This document shows positions 32,052 through 37,065 of a stretch of 37,065 nt of DNA, in pieces. How positions within the stretch are numbered: position 1 is the stretch's first letter; each line of letters starts with the position of its first letter. The notes beneath the pieces were generated by a model. That model was not told the origin of the DNA, made no database searches, and saw nothing but the letters and a program-made list of their open reading frames with translations. The DNA lies in the NCBI RefSeq assembly GCF_030651755.1, contig NZ_JAUSBZ010000034.1, forward strand, positions 1-37,065, written 5' to 3'. Made by a program: the position numbers and the translations under genes. This DNA comes from Phenylobacterium sp. (lineage in GTDB: Bacteria > Pseudomonadota > Alphaproteobacteria > Caulobacterales > Caulobacteraceae).

Positions 32052-32852
32052 ATGCGTCGTCTGTCGGTTCTGAGCTTGGCCCTCGCGGGCCTGCTGTTGG
32101 GGTGCGCGACGAAACCCACGCCCTCCCCGCCACCTCCCCTGCAGACTGTCGCGCCGCCCAGCGCTGTCGGTGTTCTCCCTGGGCTTTCGGTCAGTCGAGA
32201 ATTCGCCGCCCCTGGCGACTATCTGGCCCCGCTCCCCACGGCGGTCGTGCTGCTCCATCCGGCGGACGCCTCACGCAACAGGACGTTCTGTGAGGGGTTC
32301 GTCGCCTTGAGCCCCACAGGGAGCCCTGGAGGCTTCATCAGCAGCACCGTGTCCACCCGCTGGCCGCTGAAGGTCGACACCTTGACGGCCGATCAGGCCG
32401 CGAACTGCGAATTCCTGGTGCAGGCCTACGATGTCGAGCGGGCCGCGGAAATCGGCCAGGGCCTGCGGCAGGCCGGCGTCAGCGCCGCCAGCCTGGAAGG
32501 GCGCGGGCCGTTCATCGCTCAGTTCCTGCCCACCGGCGGCGTGGTGGTGGTCAACATGTCGCCCTACAACGCCAATCAGCTGCGGCCTCTGGCGCAAAGC
32601 TGGATCACCCTGGCCGGACAACAGGCTCTGGGTCAGGGCGCCCCACCCAACCAGGCGCACGTGACCTGCAATCTGCTGCAGGGAAGCGGCGAAGCCTGTA
32701 GCCTGGAACGGCTCGTCCTCGAGAGCACCGCTGGCGTCCTGCGCGAGCGCTTCCCGGAAGCCGCCATCGGCATCGCCCTTGGTCAGCGTGTGCTCTGCGC
32801 CCTGCTCCGCGGCGGCGCCCAGGCCAGTTGGTGCGGACCGGGGCCGGCCTGA
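32052..32852 (+). CDS. uncharacterised lipoprotein between holA and parB
   Basis: 266 residues from ATG 32052. The lipoprotein signal MRRLSVLSLALAGLLLGC (Cys 18) is followed by a proline-rich linker (KPTPSPPPPLQTVAPP). The mature domain has PTAVVLLHPADASRNRTFCEGFVALSP, VLTADQAANCEFLVQAYDVERA-type segments and VVVVNMSPYNANQLRPLAQSWITLAGQQ, with cysteines in FCEGF, NCEFL, TCNLLQ, ACSLE, LCALL and WCGP that could give up to three disulfides. I do not recognise a family. It ends 9 bases from the convergent parB stop. Alphaproteobacterial chromosomes usually have only conserved genes in this region, so a lineage-specific insertion is possible. Confidence 0.8.
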   Translation: MRRLSVLSLALAGLLLGCATKPTPSPPPPLQTVAPPSAVGVLPGLSVSREFAAPGDYLAPLPTAVVLLHPADASRNRTFCEGFVALSPTGSPGGFISSTVSTRWPLKVDTLTADQAANCEFLVQAYDVERAAEIGQGLRQAGVSAASLEGRGPFIAQFLPTGGVVVVNMSPYNANQLRPLAQSWITLAGQQALGQGAPPNQAHVTCNLLQGSGEACSLERLVLESTAGVLRERFPEAAIGIALGQRVLCALLRGGAQASWCGPGPA

Positions 32853-32861
32853 AGCGCCAGC

Positions 32862-33785
32862 TCACCCCGTCCGCGAGAGCCTGCGGCAGAGGTCGTCCAG
32901 CTGCTCGAGGGTCTTGTAGCTGATCTTCAGTTCGCCGGCGCCGCCACGGTCGGCGATCTGCACGGTCAGGCCCAGCACCTCGGCCAGGTCGTTTTCCAGG
33001 GCCAGGGTGTCGGTGTCCTTGTCAGCGGCCGCCCCGCCGCCGCTGCGGCTGGCGCCGCCGCGGGCCGCAGGGGCCGCGCCCTTGCGCACCAGGGCCTCGG
33101 TGTCGCGCACCGACAGGCCCTTGGCCATGACCTGCTGCGCCAGGGCCTCGGGGTTTTCCGCCGTGATCAGGGCCCGGGCGTGGCCGGCCGAGAGCTTGCC
33201 CTCCACCACCAGGTTCTGAACCGAACCTGGCAGGGTCAGCAGGCGCAGCATATTGGCCACATGGCTGCGGCTCTTGCCGACCACCTGGGCGACCAGTTCC
33301 TGGGTGCGGCCGAACCGGGCGATCAGCACCTCATAGCCGCGGGCCTCTTCGATGGCGCTGAGATCGGCCCGCTGGACGTTTTCGACGATGGCGATTTCCA
33401 TCACCTGCAGATCGTCCAGCTCGCGGACCACGGCGGGCACGGTGTGCAGGCCGACCCTCTGGCTGGCCCGCCAGCGGCGCTCGCCGGCGACGATCTCGAA
33501 CCGCCCATTGGGCAGGGGGCGCACCAGGATGGGCTGCAGGACGCCGCGCTCGCGGATGGAGTTGGTCAGCTCCTCCATGTCCTCGTCGTGGAACACCGAG
33601 CGCGGCTGGGCGGCGTTGGGGTCGATCAGGTCGATGGCCAGGTCGCGCATGGGCGACAGCGCCCTGACCGGACCCGCCGCCTCGGCGGCCTCGGCGGCGG
33701 CGGCCGCATCGGCGATGTTCTCATCCTCGGCCTCGCCCAGCAGGGCCGACAGACCCCGGCCCAGACCCCTGCGGTTCTCCGCCAT
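32862..33785 (-). CDS. parB: chromosome partitioning protein ParB
   Basis: 307 residues. CTP-dependent clamp that loads at parS and spreads. N-terminal ParA-contact peptide (MAENRRGLGRGLSALLGE), an Ala-rich linker, then the CTP/ParB-Srx domain with GERRWRAS (101-108) and ENVQRADLSAIEEARGYE (135-152), the HTH region (RTQELVAQVVGKSRSHVANMLRLLTLP, 160-186), and the C-terminal dimerisation segment (LKISYKTLEQLDDLCRRLS). Motifs for CTP binding and parS recognition are intact. It follows parA with a 2-base gap in one operon. No parS site is seen in this window. Confidence 0.97.
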   Translation of the reverse strand: MAENRRGLGRGLSALLGEAEDENIADAAAAAEAAEAAGPVRALSPMRDLAIDLIDPNAAQPRSVFHDEDMEELTNSIRERGVLQPILVRPLPNGRFEIVAGERRWRASQRVGLHTVPAVVRELDDLQVMEIAIVENVQRADLSAIEEARGYEVLIARFGRTQELVAQVVGKSRSHVANMLRLLTLPGSVQNLVVEGKLSAGHARALITAENPEALAQQVMAKGLSVRDTEALVRKGAAPAARGGASRSGGGAAADKDTDTLALENDLAEVLGLTVQIADRGGAGELKISYKTLEQLDDLCRRLSRTG

Positions 33786-33787
33786 GT

Positions 33788-34648
33788 TCAGACTTCCTGC
33801 TTGCTGGCCGCGGCCTTGCGGCGCTGGCGCTCGCGGACCACAACTTCACGGGCGAGCTTCAGATAGGCCTGGCTGCCGGCGCATTTCAGGTCATAGACCA
33901 GCACCGGCTTGCCAAAGGACGGGGCCTCGGAGACCCGCACATTGCGCGGAATGACCGTCTCATAGACCGTCTTGCCGAAGTGGCCGCGGACATCGCTGGC
34001 CACCTGTTCCGACAGGCTGTTGCGCTTGTCGTACATGGTCAGAACCACCCCCTGGATCTCCAGGGCCGGGTTCAGGCTGCCCCGCACCAGCTCCACTGTC
34101 CGCATCAGCTGGGTCAGGCCCTCCAGGGCGAAGAACTCGCACTGCAGGGGCACCAGGACGGCGTCGGCGGCGGTCATGGCGTTGACCGTCAGCAGGTTCA
34201 GCGACGGCGGGCAGTCGATCAGCACATAGGTGAAGTCCCCCTCCCGACGGATCTGCTCCAGGGCGTCGCGCAGCTTGAAGGACCGTCGGCTCTGATTGCC
34301 CAGCTCCAGCTCGACGCCGGACAGGTCCGGGTCGGCCGGGATCAGGAACAGGCCCGGCAGGTCGGTGGCCACCACCGCCTCGGTCGCCGGCTTCTCCCCC
34401 ATCAGCACGTCATAGAGGGTGGTCTTGCGCCGGGCCCGGGCGACCCCCAGGCCGGTGGAGGCGTTGCCCTGGGGATCGGAATCGATCAGCAGCACCTTCT
34501 CGCCGACAGCGGCCAGGGCCGTGCCCAGATTGATCGCCGTGGTGGTCTTGCCCACCCCGCCCTTCTGGTTGGCGATCACCAGGACGCGGGCGCGGCTTGC
34601 AGGCGCAGCGGCGGGCCGGACCTCCTGGACCTCAGCTTCGGCGGGCAT
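33788..34648 (-). CDS. parA: chromosome partitioning ATPase ParA
   Basis: 286 residues from ATG 34648, with GAGGAA 9 bases upstream inside rsmG. Walker-type ATPase: deviant Walker A KGGVGKTTTAINLG (29-42), DSDPQGNASTGLG, the Walker B/A' region YVLIDCPPSLNLLTVNAM and GVVLTMYDKRNSLSEQV. ATP-ParA binds DNA and the ParB-parS complex triggers hydrolysis to drive origin segregation; in Caulobacter the gene is essential. The first 17 residues extend beyond C. crescentus ParA (by memory). It overlaps the end of rsmG by 17 bases. Confidence 0.97.
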   Translation of the reverse strand: MPAEAEVQEVRPAAAPASRARVLVIANQKGGVGKTTTAINLGTALAAVGEKVLLIDSDPQGNASTGLGVARARRKTTLYDVLMGEKPATEAVVATDLPGLFLIPADPDLSGVELELGNQSRRSFKLRDALEQIRREGDFTYVLIDCPPSLNLLTVNAMTAADAVLVPLQCEFFALEGLTQLMRTVELVRGSLNPALEIQGVVLTMYDKRNSLSEQVASDVRGHFGKTVYETVIPRNVRVSEAPSFGKPVLVYDLKCAGSQAYLKLAREVVVRERQRRKAAASKQEV

Positions 34649-35336
34649 GGATCTTGTTCCTCAGGCGAACGATACGACCGCGGGGATCGCTGGTGCTGGG
34701 CAGAAGCTCGGCCTCAAACCGCCAGGCCTCCCGGGCCGCCTCGATCTCGGCGGCCACATCCTGGCCTTTCAGGAAGAGGGCCTGGTTGGCCCCCGTCAGC
34801 CAAGGCTTGGCATAGCCCAGCAGGCGGGTCATCGGGGCGCAAGCCCGGGCGGTGACGATATCCACATCCCGCGACAGGTTTTCCGCACGGTCGTTGTGAA
34901 TCAGCGCCGGCAGGTCCAGGGCCTCGACCACCGCCTCGAGGAAGCGGCAGCGCTTGGCCATGCTCTCCACCAGGTGAACCTCGAACCCCTCGCGGCCCTT
35001 GCCGAAGATGGCCAGCACAATTCCGGGCAGGCCGGCTCCGGCGCCCAGATCAGCCCAGGTCAGGGCGTCGGGCGCCAAAGAAATGAGCTGGGCGGAGTCC
35101 CAGGCATGCCTTCCCCAGAAGTCAGGCAGGGTCGCCGGGCCGACCAGATTCATCCTTTGATTCCAGTCAGTTAGCAGGTAGCGATAGACTCTAAGCGCCT
35201 CGATTTGGGCCGGCGAGGCGCCGCTCAGGCGCACAAATTCCGCCTCGTCGATGTGGGGTACGGCGCTGTGCGCCACAGGGCCGATTTTTTCGGGGCCGTT
35301 TTCGGCGTTTTCGGCGACCGTCGGTGTCGAACTCAT
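34632..35336 (-). CDS. rsmG: 16S rRNA (guanine527-N7)-methyltransferase RsmG
   Basis: 234 residues. SAM-dependent methylation of G527 in the 530 loop of 16S rRNA; loss gives low-level streptomycin resistance. Motifs: [45 protein letters not shown] (SAM site), [46 protein letters not shown]. The first 30 residues ([20 protein letters not shown]) are variable, so the true start might be a few codons later. ATGA overlap with the mnmG stop (35333-35336) and 17-base overlap with parA: one operon mnmG-rsmG-parA-parB. Confidence 0.95.
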   Translation of the reverse strand: MSSTPTVAENAENGPEKIGPVAHSAVPHIDEAEFVRLSGASPAQIEALRVYRYLLTDWNQRMNLVGPATLPDFWGRHAWDSAQLISLAPDALTWADLGAGAGLPGIVLAIFGKGREGFEVHLVESMAKRCRFLEAVVEALDLPALIHNDRAENLSRDVDIVTARACAPMTRLLGYAKPWLTGANQALFLKGQDVAAEIEAAREAWRFEAELLPSTSDPRGRIVRLRNKIHARRS

Positions 35337-37065
35337 GCCGCCACCTTGCGGCGGACATGGGCCAGCAGGGCGGTGAGGGCGCCGGGCGTCACGCCCTCGA
35401 TCCGCGCCGCCTGGCCGAGGGTCAGCGGACGGATGGCCGCCAGCTTCTCGCGGACCTCATTGGACAGGCCGCCGACCGCCCCATAGTCCAGCTCGGCCGG
35501 CAGGCGCAGATCCTCGTCCCGACGGAAGGCGGCGACATCGGCGGCCTGGCGGTCGAGATAGCCGGCATAGCTGGCGTCGATCTCCACCTGCTCGCGGACC
35601 TCCGGGCGCCAGGCGCTGAGCTCTGGCCAGAGGGCGCAGAGGTCTTCGAAGCTGATGGTCGGATAGGCGAGCAGCTCGACCACATTGCGCACCACCCCAT
35701 CGGCCTTGACCGGCAGGCCGGCCTGGGCCGCCTTGGCCGGGCTCAGGGTCAGACGGGCGGCGGTGGCGCGGGCCTCCGCCAGGGCCGCGGACTTGGCGCC
35801 GAAGGCCGCCGCGCGGCCCGCGCCCACCACGCCGAGCTCAACACCCTTGGCGGTCAGTCGCTGGTCGGCGTTGTCGGCCCGCAGGATCAGCCGGAACTCC
35901 GCCCGGCTGGTGAACATGCGGTAGGGCTCGGTCACGCCGCGGGTGACCAGGTCGTCGATCAGCACACCCATATAGGCTTCGTCCCGGGCGAAGACATGGC
36001 CCTCGCCGCCGCCGGCCGCGCGGGCGGCGTTGAGGCCCGCCACCAGACCCTGCGCGCCGGCCTCCTCATAGCCCGTGGTGCCATTGATCTGGCCGGCCAG
36101 ATAGAGGCCCGGCAGTCGCTTGACCTCCAGGGTCGGGTAGAGCTCCCGGGGGTCCACATAGTCATACTCGATGGCGTAGCCATACCGGCGCACCTTGACC
36201 TGCTCGAGGCCGGGAATGGTGCGCAGGAACAGGTCCTGCGTCTCTTCGGAGACCGAGGTCGAGATGCCGTTGGGATAGACGGTGTCGTCGTCCAGGCCCT
36301 CGGGCTCCAGGAAGATCTGGTGGCTGGTCTTGTCGGCGAACCGAACCACCTTGTCCTCGATGGACGGGCAATAGCGTGGGCCGCGGCCGCTGATCCGGCC
36401 CCCATAAACCGCCGATTCCGACAGCCGCTCGGCGATGATCTGGTGGGTCGCCTGCGTCGTATGGGTGATGCCGCAGGCGATCTGCGGCGTAGTGATAGCG
36501 GCGGTCAGGAAGGAGAAGGGCACAGGCTCAGCGTCGGCCTGCTGCATCTCCAGCTGGTCCCAGGCGATGGTCGAGCCGTCCAGCCGCGCCGGTGTGCCGG
36601 TCTTCAGCCGGCCCATGGAAAGGCCGCTGTCATAGAGCCGATCCGCCAGGCCGATGGCCGGGGCTTCCCCCGCCCGCCCCGCGGGAATGCGGCGGTCGCC
36701 CAGATGGATGAGGCCCTTGAGGAAAGTGCCCGTGGTCAGCACCACCCGACCCGCGGCGTAGGTCTGGCCCGAGGCGCCCACCACACCGCTCACCCGGCCG
36801 CCCTCGACCACCAGATCCTCCACCGCCTCGGCGAGCAGGGTCAGGTTGGGGGTGGCGGCCAGTTCGGCCTGCATGGCCTGGCGGTAGAGCTTGCGGTCGA
36901 TCTGCGCCCGGGGGCCGCGCACAGCCGCGCCCTTGGAGCGGTTCAGCAGCCGGAACTGGATGCCGGCCTGGTCGGCCATGCGGCCCATCACCCCATCAAG
37001 GGCGTCGATCTCGCGGACCAGGTGGCCCTTGCCCAGGCCGCCAATGGCCGGGTTGCAGGACATCT
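35333..37065 (-). CDS. mnmG: tRNA uridine-5-carboxymethylaminomethyl synthesis protein MnmG (GidA), N terminus cut by window
   Basis: 577 codons are visible up to the window edge; about 45 N-terminal residues carrying the FAD Rossmann motif lie outside. Recognised by [141 protein letters not shown] and [18 protein letters not shown]. With MnmE it modifies wobble U34 of several tRNAs using FAD and folate. The C-terminal MnmE-contact region ([31 protein letters not shown]) is complete. It begins the par operon. Confidence 0.97.
   Translation of the reverse strand, partial: MSCNPAIGGLGKGHLVREIDALDGVMGRMADQAGIQFRLLNRSKGAAVRGPRAQIDRKLYRQAMQAELAATPNLTLLAEAVEDLVVEGGRVSGVVGASGQTYAAGRVVLTTGTFLKGLIHLGDRRIPAGRAGEAPAIGLADRLYDSGLSMGRLKTGTPARLDGSTIAWDQLEMQQADAEPVPFSFLTAAITTPQIACGITHTTQATHQIIAERLSESAVYGGRISGRGPRYCPSIEDKVVRFADKTSHQIFLEPEGLDDDTVYPNGISTSVSEETQDLFLRTIPGLEQVKVRRYGYAIEYDYVDPRELYPTLEVKRLPGLYLAGQINGTTGYEEAGAQGLVAGLNAARAAGGGEGHVFARDEAYMGVLIDDLVTRGVTEPYRMFTSRAEFRLILRADNADQRLTAKGVELGVVGAGRAAAFGAKSAALAEARATAARLTLSPAKAAQAGLPVKADGVVRNVVELLAYPTISFEDLCALWPELSAWRPEVREQVEIDASYAGYLDRQAADVAAFRRDEDLRLPAELDYGAVGGLSNEVREKLAAIRPLTLGQAARIEGVTPGALTALLAHVRRKVAA

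Noticed and set aside
32862..37065. parS site expected near parAB
   Set aside because: I looked for a GTTTCACGTGAAAC-like or TGTTCCACGTGAAACA-like 16-mer. CACGTG occurs at 7261, 7556 and 32659 but without flanking parS bases.

Overview
The window is a G+C-rich alphaproteobacterial chromosome segment. It most probably comes from the Caulobacteraceae (Caulobacter/Phenylobacterium group). The evidence is the block mnmG-rsmG-parA-parB / holA-lptE-leuS-DUF3576-ntrZ-thiE-yggS-L,D-transpeptidase-cenR-xthA-lolA, which as I remember it follows the order near the Caulobacter crescentus origin, together with NtrZ and a CenR-type regulator. Nothing looks like a plasmid or a large mobile element. The exception is a short AT-richer islet beside a tRNA-Ser gene.

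Positions 1-8043 are ordinary housekeeping genes on both strands: a CitE-like lyase (partial), DUF2237, the RNA phosphodiesterase ThpR, a Bax-inhibitor-1 membrane protein with a clear terminator, a MarR regulator with a lysine-rich tail, the couplet ftsY-yciB, a TRIC-type channel, and the translationally coupled pair dapF-mtaB. Positions 8138-11902 hold a secreted prolyl-oligopeptidase-like S9 peptidase, tRNA-Ser(CGA), the AT-richer islet with a small lipoprotein, a hairpin element and an SRPBCC protein. Positions 11926-21823 are accessory metabolism and envelope genes: a DUF1428-VOC-VOC fusion, a methyltransferase divergent from a LysR regulator, DUF1003, a serine hydrolase, a transglutaminase, several small uncharacterised proteins, a TylF-type methyltransferase, a GNAT protein and a cysteine-synthase-like enzyme.

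From 22028 to the end lies the conserved near-origin block. It combines envelope functions (lolA, L,D-transpeptidase, lptE, cenR, ntrZ, lipoproteins), DNA maintenance (xthA, holA, parA, parB), translation (leuS) and tRNA/rRNA modification (mnmG, rsmG).

The most interesting non-coding signals are: (1) a probable unannotated RNA of about 124 nt at 22757-22880, with a sigma70-like promoter, a perfect terminator and a palindrome made of two GANTC (CcrM) sites just upstream; (2) two related intergenic repeats of 9-bp period, CAC(A/G)AAGNN, both between convergent genes; (3) two copies of a nested palindrome around CCGATAA-N11-TTATCGG near xthA and after leuS; (4) a hairpin element after the AT-rich islet. 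I found no CRISPR array, no complete insertion sequence and no convincing defence system. Functional names are from recognition of the protein sequences by eye; no search was run.
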